Shown one piece after another: positions 1 to 10,035 of a DNA stretch of 53,388 nt; within the stretch, counting starts at the first letter, position 1, and every line of letters starts with the position of its first letter. This stretch comes from Pelomyxa schiedti. Taxonomy: Eukaryota; Evosea; Pelobiontida; Pelomyxidae. The stretch covers positions 6,486 to 59,873 of the forward strand of contig JAHLWZ010000313.1 in NCBI GenBank assembly GCA_020536535.1, read 5' to 3'. The translations under genes and the position numbers were made by a program. Under the pieces are notes generated by a model. That model worked only from the letters and a program-made list of their open reading frames with translations, searched no databases and was not told where the DNA came from.

Positions 1-2053
1 CAAAAAAATTACAGTGTGGGTATCAAAGAACATGCCATGGGCAAAGAGGGAGAGGTTTTCTGTGAGCATTGTTCCATTGGATCTTGGACTTGTGTTGAGC
101 AAGAAATGGTGTCCCACATCACCATATCCATCTCTCAACGATATCTTGTTTGGCACAAACGATATCCCCTATCGTAGAGGCCATGTCTTTGTTGTCGTTA
201 ATATAATTTATAATTAACTTATGATCCTTATCGGTGCGGAGTCATCAACACCGGGGTTTCCCTTTTATTTTTTCTTTTCGATTTGTTTCCCAAACAGCAA
301 GCCGGGTGTCTGGACAGTTCCGTTCCCAGACCCCAGGGGTCGTGGGATCAACTCCTGCGGACTCCTCCAGCTTTTTTTTCTTGCATTTTTTAAAGGTTGT
401 CAGCAGATACCACAAACTAGCATAAGGAATGCACGGGTTTGAGGAGGGTCAGACTACTTCACAATGAACTATGTCATGCTTTCCCTAAACAGGTGAGAAT
501 TCCTATTGAATGACAATAGATTACGGTTTTTTCGTTGTTCTCCAGTCCCGCAATTGGTTGGCCAAATTTCCAAGTCGAACCAAAGGAGAGTGATGAAGGA
601 GAGATGCGAACTACTCTTGAGGAGTCAGAGCACAAATAGAACAGATGGTTGTACTTTTCAAGGGCTGGAGAATCTTTGTAATCAATGGTTGACATATATT
701 GGGAGGGCTCAGAACGAGATCTAAATCAAAGCTTCCATGGGTGAGTCCAAGGCTTATTTCTGACAAGGCACATTTGAGTGAGAGAAAACAGAAGACAAAG
801 GAACCTGGGAGTGCACCTCTAACGAGGAGAGTGCTGTGTGAATATCACAGAAACCAGTTGCGGGTGAACAACAGTATCTTCTGTGAAGCCGACATCCATT
901 TTGAGTAGGATCTCTCAACTTTGAAAGGGAATTTTGATGTAGAAGAAGGTGTGAAATGTGCACATAGGTTTCTCCGAAAGGTCAGATATATTTGGGCCTA
1001 TACTATCAGTTAAAAGGGAAAAAAGGAACTTTTGTGTTAGACCTGAGCAAGTCAATCCCACCTAAAATCTGTAGATAAAATACCAGTTTGCATTCAACAA
1101 AGAAAACGCTAACAGTAGTGCATGGTGATCACCAAGTGAGGCAAACCAACAGAAGTCCCATATTTCAGTTAGAGAAATGTTAATGAGTTGCGAAAGGCAT
1201 ACAGTTCTATTAGAAAAGTTCATGGTGTTACCTTCAAAAGATAGTATATTACACTTCAGATTACATTCTCGATGTTCCTGCCCTGTAAATTGTTTTAGAT
1301 TGTTACAACATAGTTGACATTCTGACCTTGGAGGATAAAGAGCTTATTGAGAGATAACTGCTTTTTGTGACGCAAGGATTTCCCCTTGAGAGGATAAAAA
1401 GCAAGTTGTCTGAACCCCACACTAATACAAATTTCCTCCTGGCATGGAGCATTAATTAGGCCGAGAAATTCTCAGAAAAAGCACAAGAGTGCTGTTGAAC
1501 ACAGAATTGGAGGGAAAAAAGAACTTCGTATATTGGCACATTAAAAAATTGCCGAATTTCAACCTTACAACTACAAAACTGCGTTGATGAAAACCCCTGC
1601 AACAAACAACAAGTCACTCTTAAGAGTCTTTGAGTGGTTGCCAACCACCATTTCCGACAACAAATGAGTTATTTCAACCCAGGGATCTTGTTTCCACATA
1701 ATCATAAGAAATCTACTGGTTCCACGCCTCTTGTTGTCGCGTGGGGTTGAGGTAGTGGCGCGGTGCGGGGAAAGATCCAGGTATGTGGAGTGGTGAGTCT
1801 TAATTCGTTCGGACCCAACCCTGCTTGAGAAATCAAAAAAAAAAACCCTGCATCTGTGGTGTTACGCAACGCAGACCTGGCACCATTCTTGGCTCAATGA
1901 CTCTCCCAACGTGTGGCTCCAACCCATAAATTTCACATGGAACAAGTTTCGTTTGAAACTACGACAGGTTATTGACTAATAAACCGGTTCTTGACTAATA
2001 AACCTTCGACGTTACAAAACAATTGCCGACCACAAATACAATAAATAAAGGAA
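1..2053. other. Unassigned region, no confident gene
   Basis: About 2 kb in which I find no recognisable family. Small open stretches with possible splice signals occur. One near 17-178 (+) has a Cys-x2-Cys pair. Another near 545-648 (+) is acidic and ends at TAG. They may be the last exons of a gene entering from the left edge, but I cannot join them. From about 900 to 1900 all frames are densely stopped and AT-rich. A 14-bp direct repeat lies at 1972-2004, just before the next gene. Confidence 0.3.
1972..2004. repeat. 14-bp direct repeat upstream of first gene
   Basis: The 14-mer TTGACTAATAAACC occurs at 1972-1985 and again at 1991-2004, a 19-bp period. It sits 50 bp upstream of the ATG at 2054, so it is a candidate promoter element. 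The regulatory role is inferred only from position. Confidence 0.3.
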
Positions 2054-3348
2054 ATGGCGGACGAGGCTGGGCGTGTGCCGTTCTTACAACAAATATTGGG
2101 TATGCCGGCTGAGTTTAAATGGTTGTTGGTCAAATCTGCTCGTGTCATTGTGTTGAACGAAACGTCTTTCTCAATGGATGTGAATGTGCCTTTGGTATGG
2201 TTTTTTTTTTTTGTTAAAGCATTTGATTCCTAAAAACAATGGATAGAAAAACAAGCCAACAATATAATACTTATTAAACCCAAATGAAGAATGTTTTACT
2301 CCCTCCCAGGAGACTTCCATACTGTACAAAGGGATGGAGTCGGCATTGATGTTTATAAACACCAAGCAGACATCCGACATTGCAGGCATCGATGAAAAAT
2401 ATGGGAAACAAGTGTGTCGTGAAATCTTCTTGCAGCAGATACAAAGTGGGCCAGGGGGTATCAAAAAATGGATACAGAACCCCCCACGCGAGCAGCTGCA
2501 CAAGCTATGTGTAGCATTTGACATGCCTGGAAGGTTGCATTTCAGAGTTAGCCTTATTAATTCCTCAAACCAAATATAGAGTCTTTGATGAGGATTCAGA
2601 AAAGCATTGGCTCCATGAAAAGCTCACCAGGATGGGTGTTGGATGCATTGGTCAACTGGTTAGTCCCTCCCTACTTCCATTCTGAGTTTCTACTTAACGA
2701 AACAAAACGTACTGCCACAGACTGGGGGGAAAGCATTATACCAGATTGCTGAACATCTTGGATTACGACCAAGAGATGATGACTCGGATGGGCAGTTGGC
2801 CGAAGGAATTACAATGGGGAAAGTGTGTTGCAAGCATATGTAATTTTCTTAGACTTAACAAGGCCTGCCAGATTCCCAGTAGATTGAGCAGCATACATTC
2901 CGTTGAACCAATGCAAATTCCCCCACCTGTTTCTGCTCCAACTCCCATACCTGTTTCTACTCCAACTCCCGTGACCCAATCAAAGCCGAAAAGCGTAAAC
3001 ATACCGAAACTGGAGCAGGATGCTGAATACAGAGTAAAATACCCTACGTTCATGAATCGCAACATACGTAATCCAACTTCACCATGTCTACAAGTAACAA
3101 ACTATTAGATGAGTTACAGCGTTTATGCCACACAAATAAGGTCAGCTCCCGAAAAGACAAGGTAGGGTGCATCAAGAGTCTTGAGCACCTCATAACCAGT
3201 GGGAATTTGGGTATGAACAGCTCTAACAAGAGCTGATTGCTTGCACTATGTGGAGACTTATATACCCTCAGTAGAGGAAACAACTACAGAGAGTGGATCA
3301 AAGCCAAAGAAGGCAAAGCTACAAAGCAAAGAGTCTGAATCTGAGTGA
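2054..3348 (+). CDS. Unknown protein with Pro-rich linker and Lys/Ser/Glu tail
   Basis: Starts at ATG 2054 (MADEAGRVPF). I join it across introns near 2196-2310, 2532-2578, 2660-2720, 2823-2862, about 3050-3096 and a last one after 3211, ending at TGA 3346-3348. Every junction keeps frame. The product has an N-terminal globular part, then two short helical stretches (around PPREQLHKLCVAFDMPG and NKLLDELQRLCHTNK). Between them is a linker with repeated Pro/Val/Thr units (APTPIPVSTPTPV), and the tail is highly charged and Lys-rich. The helical stretches faintly recall SAP-like modules, but I do not claim that. Family unrecognised. The tail suggests a nucleic-acid or chromatin partner, which is inference. 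The 3' exon choice is less secure than the middle. Confidence 0.5.
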
Positions 3349-3501
3349 AGTGGAAAGAAGCCAACCAAAGCCAAAAACACCACGCCATCCTGTCAATAGA
3401 AATAAGTTAAAACATTTATTCTTTTTATTCTTTGTGCCCCAACACTCCATCATCTGCAGTTACCAGAAAAGTTCCATCATACGATAAAAGAAACTCACAA
3501 C

Positions 3502-4261
3502 ATGTCTACGGTATCCGCACCCGTTCAGGAGCCAACGGAACCCATAATACCAACCGAGCCGACACCCAACACCAGCGCCCCACAGGAGGCCACCGCCGCG
3601 GCCGAGCCGGCACCAACCACGAGTACAGAGCAGCCACAACAGAATGAGGCGGAGGGTGCTGTTCCACCTCCTGTGGTGGCTGAGAGCAAAACGACTGCCG
3701 CAATGACTACTATGTTCTCCGCGGTTTCTGATTACCTCAAGAGCGAGATGGAAAGTGAGTGTGCTGTTGCAATGTTGTTTTGCTTGTGTGTAGGGTTGGG
3801 GAATATGGCTTGTGGGATTTAGGAACCTCCTATTTCTATAGTATTGCTTAACAAACAAAAACAACATTACAGTTACGAAGGCTGACTTCAGGCTTTTGGT
3901 TACTATGAACAAGGCTGCTTCAACAAAGTACGGGGCACTTGCTGACAGTGCTGCGTCTTCAGTCAAAGCAATGGAATCCCTACAGCCTCACTGTATGTAC
4001 TTTTTATGCTTATTTGAGAACCCTTTTTTGCTTAGTTTCAAACAACATTTTCACGAACTCATTCCATGACTTTAGATGAGGAACTGAAGCCATACCTTGC
4101 TAAAGTGGATGAAGTCGAGAAAGAGGTGCAAGAACTCCATAAATTGGTTGTGGAACTTGATAAATATTCCAGGAGAATAGGTATCACGGTAGTTTTATTG
4201 TTGTTGTGCTTACTCCAATATATTAGAGGATAAATTGAAAGCATTGTCCTTCAAATTTTGA
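3502..4261 (+). CDS. BLOC1S2: BLOC-1 complex subunit 2 (BLOS2)
   Basis: Four exons: 3502-3754, 3873-3992, 4076-4180 and 4227-4261, all joined in frame with GT...AG introns. After an N-terminal Pro/Thr/Glu-rich extension of about 65 residues comes the BLOS2 helical core. Its landmarks are a Met-Asn-Lys-x5-KYGALAD segment, AMESLQPHYEELKPYL and KVDEVEKEVQELHKLV, ending in LDKYSRRIEDKLK. This matches the family C-terminus (LDxYSKKLExKFK). BLOC-1/BORC share this subunit, which supports biogenesis of lysosome-related organelles and lysosome positioning on the cytosolic face. The low-complexity N-terminus is longer than in animals. It converges on the C2-domain gene, whose stop is 104 bp beyond. Confidence 0.88.
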
Positions 4262-4365
4262 TTGGGTTTGTAACAGTGGGTTCATGATGAAGTGTTGGAA
4301 AAGTAAACGAAGAAAAATTTGCAACCTATTTAAAATCGGGAAAAATTTACGCCCGAGAACAGAGC

Positions 4366-6101
4366 CTATTCTGATACTTGCCCCCAGTCCCGTAGTTGTT
4401 GTTCTTTGATAGCCTTTTTCAAGTTTTTTACTTGAGGGTTTTCCCAGTCCTCCGCCATTACAGCCAAATCTACTGTAATTCAGTGTGGAAAAATGCCTTG
4501 TAGTCCATACCAGGGAAGTTTCTTGCAAACAAAGTTCGCATTAGTCCAACATTCTCTTTTCTTGGGGCATATGTGCCAGAGCCGTTATCAATGAGTAGAG
4601 TTTTCTGGCACGTCTCGGGATTGTCAAAAATCAAGAACTCACCTGCATACCGAACCTAACCCTGTAAGATTCGATAAAAGGAAAAGTAAAACCTTCTCAG
4701 CTGCATTACTGTAAGAGAAATAAACTTAGGTTTGGAAAGAAAATAGGTAGAAAACTATGTACCTGTGCATTGCGTGCTTACTCATAAAATCCTTTTAGAA
4801 GGTGAGAGGTGTCAAAATAAAGAATTACCTTAAAGAAAGATGCTCCAGTTTCTGAAAAATTGAATTTGTTGTCTTTGAGAACATATGTATAGATTGTTGC
4901 GGTTCTGTCTCGAATTCCGTAGTTCAGTAAGCGTAGAAAATCTTCTCCACTTCTAAGAATCCCTTTTTTTGCGTTCTTGTTTTTGTACAGTGTTGCATGC
5001 TGCACATGTATTGCGCCTTTGTGTTTATTAAGAAGGAAAATATGCATTTATGTGACTCTGACCTCTTATGAATGAGGCTTGTACATTACTACCAAAAATT
5101 TTCTGTGCTTTATCATATTTCTCATTCCAGCCATGCGTTAGAGTGCCAAAAACTTCGCTGACTCCTTTTAGAAGCAGTTGGTAGCACATAAATCGTCTAG
5201 AAATGGCTGAGATCGAGGGAAAGTGAACATAATAATGACCTGTAATGTTGGCCTTGGGAAGTGGTAGCCAGCCCAATAACACCGTCAACATGCACTATAT
5301 AGGGAATCTCCACTGAAGGCATTGGTGCTGATGAACCACCTGAAAGAAGCTCCTCAGGGAACACAAATTCACTTCCTGTGGGTTCTGGTGGTGGTGTAGC
5401 TGATACTGCAATCGAGGAAGAAGTTCGAATGCTTCCACCAACTGTGGAAAACGTAAAGCTGGGTGGTGCAAGAGTTGAGGTGACAGTAGGGATTCCTGTA
5501 TTTGACGATCTCAATGAAGATACTACAGAGGAAGGAGAGGGTGATCGTACGCCTGGTGTACCAGAACCATATCTGAGAACTTATGGGAGCTAAGGACAAA
5601 ATGACGATGGGCTTACGAATCATCTGCCACAATTTCAACTTTAATGGCTCCGTGGTCAACGTTGTCAAGGGTGAACCACCTAGTCTCAGATGTGATTGTT
5701 CCAAGTGGAATTGTCACATCCCCAAGGGGGTCATCTCGCTTGCACCTATCCTGAGATGCATTACATATAGCACATGCAGAAGGTTCGAGTACCTCGTCAA
5801 AAACTTTGACTACCAAGGCTTCACCAGCTCGAGTAGAATAAGTAAAAGGAGGAATTGCCTCTGCCCACACAGGCTCTAGTGTGCAGTACTTTGTTCTCGT
5901 ACGATATTCAGGCCCTCCACTACGAAGAGAAACGAGGCAGTACCTATCAACGAGAAGGGGAAGAAAAAACAGGGACATGAGATCCAACGTAAAACTAGCA
6001 ATAAAAAGTCGAGTGACTGCTCCATACGGGTCAGATTTGCCGTTGATATCAGCGGCAACGAGTTTGCGCCCTTTGTGTATTGTCACACGTAACAGCCCCA
6101 T
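4366..6101 (-). CDS. C2-domain protein with conserved eukaryotic C-terminal region
   Basis: Starts MGLLRVTIHKGRKL at 6101. The first exon opens a C2 domain (GKSDPYG, then after an intron YCLVSLRSGG, TLEPVWAEA, DDPLGDVTIPLG), consistent with Ca2+/phospholipid binding. A Ser/Thr/Pro-rich linker follows. The second conserved block is spread over several small exons. Its landmarks are HATLYKNKNAKKGILRSGED, IRDRTATIYTYVL, FSETGASFFK, VRYAGEF and LLIDNGSGTYAPRKENV, ending near DWENPQVKNLKKAIKEQQ, with stop 4366-4368. I recall this VRYAGEF...IDN-SGTY region from amoebozoan and fungal proteins of unknown function. The 3' introns reconstruct cleanly. The role is probably membrane-associated signalling or traffic. 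Confidence 0.75.
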
Positions 6102-6357
6102 TTCCACCAACACCGTTCCGTTTAATTTAAAAAAAAAAAACAAACACTGCTGTGGATGAATTCGCCGATTTGGCATTTGAGAGAATTGATTACCCGTATT
6201 TGGCACCTGATGGAGAGAATTCGACTGAACTCAAAAAAACAAAGATGAAACAAAAAGGCCTATGGGGTTATGTATCACAACAGAAGTGAGAGGGCACAGG
6301 ACGAACAGAGGTCGTATCTGTTGTGGCAGAGGAAGGAAGAAGTGAGTGCAAGTGCTG

Positions 6358-7243
6358 TTATCTTATTAGTGCATACCCACAGCGAGCACAGTGCATTGCC
6401 TTCTCGCCAGTGCCCTTATCAGAACCACATAAATCGCAGTGGAAGCTGGAGTTGCAGTGAGTAAGAAAAAAAAAAGAACAGGGAAAAGCACAAACCCTGT
6501 TGAATAAGCGGACTTCTCTGTGACAAGCTCAGCGTTTGACATCGCCTTCAAAGTGTGGCCAGATTTACATATAAGCTTGGGGAGATTAGCAGCAAGAGCG
6601 GTGTTGAGATTGGAGAGGTCCCTCACGAGAAACTCCATGTCTGGATACAGTTATTACCTTAACAATCCAAATGGGACTGAACACACCACCAAGTGTAGAA
6701 GGTGATGGCAGGGTGTTAGGCGGTTCATTCATCCTATGGACTTGGCGCAATATTGCCAACCGAACAGGGGGGAGCAGAAGCTGCTGGTCTGTGAACCTGG
6801 CGTTGTGCAGAGTTGATCTCCATTCATTATGATCAATAAGCGGATCGCGTGGAAGAGGTGCGTGTAGGGTTGTTTGAGGTATGGTGACCTTCAACGAGTC
6901 AGTGAAGTAGGAAAGACCTCCTCCAAGAACAACGAATACCGAAACTGATCCCATCATAGCAAGTCGCCCAGTGGTTCTCGGCAGAGGATCACCACAAAAC
7001 CTAGGTCAAGCCTCAGTGACAATGGTACCAGGAAAACACTTGCTCAGGGCCATACAGGCATATGTTACGTGAAGTTGAACAGGCAGGGCACATATCAGTA
7101 GAGCCACCTGGGTAGGTCATTTTCCTGCAAAACCGACATACTCCTACTCTCTTGGTGGATTTCCCTAAGCACCTGGCAATCAAACAAACAATGAGAAGTG
7201 TGGGTAGCAGTTTGTCCCCAAAGTACTTTGTGCATGCTGGCAT
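6358..7243 (-). CDS. Double zinc-ribbon protein, function unknown
   Basis: Starts MPACTKYFGDKL at 7243 and ends at TAA 6358-6360. Near the N-terminus after a hydrophobic stretch lies a Cys cluster (VCRFCRK ... MCPACS). Splicing then gives WFCGDPLPRTTGRLA, a hydrophobic segment (SVSVFVVLGGGLSYF) and a helical region. The last exon encodes a second zinc ribbon (HCDLCGSDKGTGEKAMHCARCGYALIR) at the extreme C-terminus. Two CxxC pairs about 13 residues apart argue for a structural zinc ribbon. Introns of about 30-55 bp resolve all frame changes. I do not recognise the family. The N-terminal start could lie in an upstream exon. It is divergent from TPT1 with only 91 bp between start codons. Confidence 0.55.
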
Positions 7244-7334
7244 TTTTTATTTCAATTGTTTTGAAGTTTTCGGTTCCCCTAAAAAGACAATTTTCCGTAA
7301 AATCCCAGATCAATCGATTGATCACGAGCCTTTC
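7244..7334. promoter_or_regulatory. Compact divergent promoter region
   Basis: 91 bp separate the proposed start of the minus-strand zinc-ribbon gene (7243) from the TPT1 start (7335). If both starts are right, promoters and both 5' UTRs are confined here. I see no obvious TATA-like motif. The regulatory role is inferred from layout. Confidence 0.35.
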
Positions 7335-8463
7335 ATGGCAACCAAAGACACGAAACGAAGCGACGTACAACTGTCCAAAGTATGCTATTTTCCTTGTTAT
7401 GGCTTAATAATTCTTTTCCCTGCCACAACACAAGGCACTAACGTGGTTATTGAGACATGGAGCACATAAGGCACATGTGGCGATTGGGCGTGACGGATTT
7501 GTGCTACTTAAAGATATATTACCATTGAAGAGATTCCGTGGTTATACTGGTTGGTTTCTTTCTTCTTGTGACTACGATTTAATTCCTTTCCTTTCAGTGG
7601 AAGATGTCTACCGAGTTGTTGCAACAGATAATAAACAACGATTTGCTATGGAAACCAGAGAAGGCCAAGTTTACATTCGTGCAAATCAGGGTCACTCCTT
7701 TGAGGTTTTCCTTGAAACTGTATACAGACAGTACTGGCCCATTTAACCGTGTTTTAGGTACCGGAACTAAGCCTAACGTGCATTACTGATGCCTCTAAAT
7801 ATCCCATTGTGGTTCATGGGACATACAAACAGTATTTATAGTATATGAAGCTCTTAATCTAATTACTTTTTCTCAAGACATTGGGATGCTATAAAAGCTA
7901 CAGGCCTTTCAAAGTTCTTGTTCTTTTTCCCCTACAATCTTACGAACATCCTACTATAGAATGGGGCGTAACCATGTCCATTGTGCCAAAGGATTGTGCG
8001 GAGATAATGTTATCAGTGGTGAGCCACACCAAAAGAGCACTTACCACCAAATTGACTTTTCCGGCAGGAATGCGGACAAGCTGTGAAGTATACATTTTCA
8101 TTAACCTTGAGCAAGCACTATCTGGTTTGAACCATTTTCTTTGTACCATCGATTTCCATAACCTACAAAGAGGGCCTCCGCTTCTTCGAATCAGCCAACG
8201 GAGTTGTACTCTGCGAACACATTCCACCACACCTCTTTAAATACGTGCTGACCAAGGCACTGGTGCCCTTTGACCCAAGATACCCAACACCAATAAGTGG
8301 TAAGCACTCCTCTCCTTCACACTTTTCCTTTCCCTGAACATACACTCCCACAGACACAGAAAGAGCTCTCCTTGTAACCTCGACCTCAACATCAACATCA
8401 ACATCAACACCAACACCAACAACCACAACAGCCCCCACTTCTTCCGAAACTACCGGCTATTGA
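7335..8463 (+). CDS. TPT1: tRNA 2'-phosphotransferase (KptA/Tpt1)
   Basis: Transfers the 2'-phosphate left at the tRNA splice junction to NAD+, the last step of tRNA splicing. ATG 7335. Exons join in frame over six introns. Family landmarks appear in order: LSKALTWLLRHGA (catalytic Arg-His), DGFVLLKDIL, VEDVYRVVATDNKQRFAM, YIRANQGHS (second catalytic Arg and NAD site), VVHGTY, HWDAIKATGLSKMGRNHVHCAKGL, and GMRTSCEVYIFINL (third Arg), then FFESANGVVL. All expected active-site residues are present, so it should be functional. The C-terminus carries an unusual Thr/Ser/Pro tail encoded partly by an ACATCA-type microsatellite and absent from bacterial KptA. Stop TGA 8461-8463. Confidence 0.93.
8382..8430 (+). 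repeat. CAACAT/CAACAC microsatellite inside TPT1 last exon
   Basis: Tandem 6-bp units (TCAACA, then CCAACA) encode the Ser-Thr/Pro-Thr run of the TPT1 C-terminal tail. The repeat is in frame and likely length-polymorphic. Confidence 0.7.
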
Positions 8464-8499
8464 TTGTTTTCAGAGAAATAAAAAATTCATTCGCCTAGC

Positions 8500-9838
8500 A
8501 TGAGAGTCGTGGGTTGGTTAACCGTCATAAGTCTGGTGGTTGCGTTGTCTACAGCACAGACTGCTTATGTTTCTGCTCCTGTGGTACGATGAGAGAGATG
8601 GCCCTCCCCCGCGCGTATTTTGCGGCTGTGTGAGTGGGGAGGGGGTTGGCGGACGGGTTCACGCGTAACTGATGAATGTAGGCTGATATACGGAGCAGCA
8701 ACTTGTGCCCTACGGCTTCTCCTTGTTGCGACTATACAATTGACAGGTGTGAGCTTACCCAGGTGCTGTTTGGGGACGAGCTTAGCATATTGGAAGTGCA
8801 AGGTGACTGGGCCTATGTGGAAATCCCTGGGCAATATGACTGTGACAATGGAACCTGGGGATTGTATCTGCTATCATTCCGAATTACTCTGTTGTAATTT
8901 GTCAATGTAGCTATCAAGGGTGGATTGAGACGTCAAAGTATGTTGTACCGACGAAACCTATGTCACCAACTCTCTCTGTGATTGCACCATACGCCCCCGT
9001 CTACAAGCGATCATGTGAATCGTTTGGATGTTTACCCAGTGATCAGGTGAGATTTTGCACTGGAGTCTTGTATGTCACACTCCGCCCAGTTATTTATTGC
9101 CTCTATGGGCACATGGCTTGCTGGAAGAGTCTTGAGTAATGGATGGTGGAAAGTTATGCTACCAGATGGTACATTTGGATATATTGCGGATTCCATGGTG
9201 CAAGTCCTTGATCACCGTACGGATGATGTAAGTAACTCTTTATGTCTTCCCATTGTCCACCTTGTCACAGGTGGTTAGAGCCATCGTTATAGCACAAGCT
9301 AAAAAGTTGTTGGGCTCCTACTACTTTTGGGGTGGGAGGTCTTCTTTCATTGGTGACTACTTCTCCAGTAACACCGTATTGACTGGAGTTGATTGCAGTG
9401 GCCTAGCAGGACTTTCTTTCCAGTCTGCCGGTAATAAGATATCCCAGTGTATAATGCAAATAACTGTTTTTTCCCAGGATACCTCATTCCTCGTGATGCC
9501 GATCCCCAGTTTTTGATGTCGCGTAACGTGACTGACGGTCCCACGGCCTTACAACCAGGCGACCTCTTTTTCTATGCATCGCCAAGCAATCCAGATTACA
9601 AGACACACGTGATGGTAGAACCTCTCATAAGCCGTTCGATATTTAACACAATCAAAAGATGATGTACGACAGCGAGACAATCATCGAGTCTACGGTGAGT
9701 GAGCCGGCATTCAACGGCACGAGGATGATACCAATCAAAGAAGCCTATGGGATGGATCTTGCTGATCTTAAATGGGGCCAACCTGTATCCAATGGAGAGC
9801 TCCTCTTCTGGGGCACCTATTTTCCTTGGTACTGCTAA
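8500..9838 (+). CDS. Secreted SH3 plus NlpC/P60 cysteine peptidase
   Basis: Likely cleaves gamma-D-glutamyl-diamino acid bonds of bacterial peptidoglycan (C40, YkfC/dipeptidyl-peptidase VI-like). ATG 8500 gives a clear signal peptide (VVGWLTVISLVVALSTAQT). Two bacterial-type SH3 modules follow, one around QVLFGDELSILEVQGDWAYV and one around SNGWWKVMLPDGTFGYI. The catalytic NlpC/P60 domain then begins (AKKLLGSYYFWGGRS; nucleophile Cys in TGVDCSGLAG; PGDLFFY; catalytic His in KTHVMM; then YDSETIIEST). It ends at TAA 9836-9838. At least six introns interrupt it, so it is resident in a eukaryotic genome. A Cys-rich insertion lies before the first SH3. It probably acts in digestive vacuoles or outside the cell on ingested bacteria. 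Bacterial ancestry is inferred. Confidence 0.86.
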
Positions 9839-10035
9839 AAGCAGGAACGAAACCCTCTTTGTCACCACATGTCAAAACAAGTAGAACCAGCAACCCATTT
9901 TTGAGTTGTTCAAGTTACTTTTTTTCCAACCAAACGTCTTTTGCAAAAAAATTTGTAAATTACGTTGTGTCGGGAAGGACGCCGCACACTCTCATTGTAT
10001 TTAACCTCATAACTGCACAACAACTTGTTGGAATA

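Noticed and set aside
6626-6642. A 17-bp intron in the zinc-ribbon gene
   Set aside because: A longer intron starting at GTGGTGTG joins the same exon in phase and fits the usual size range.
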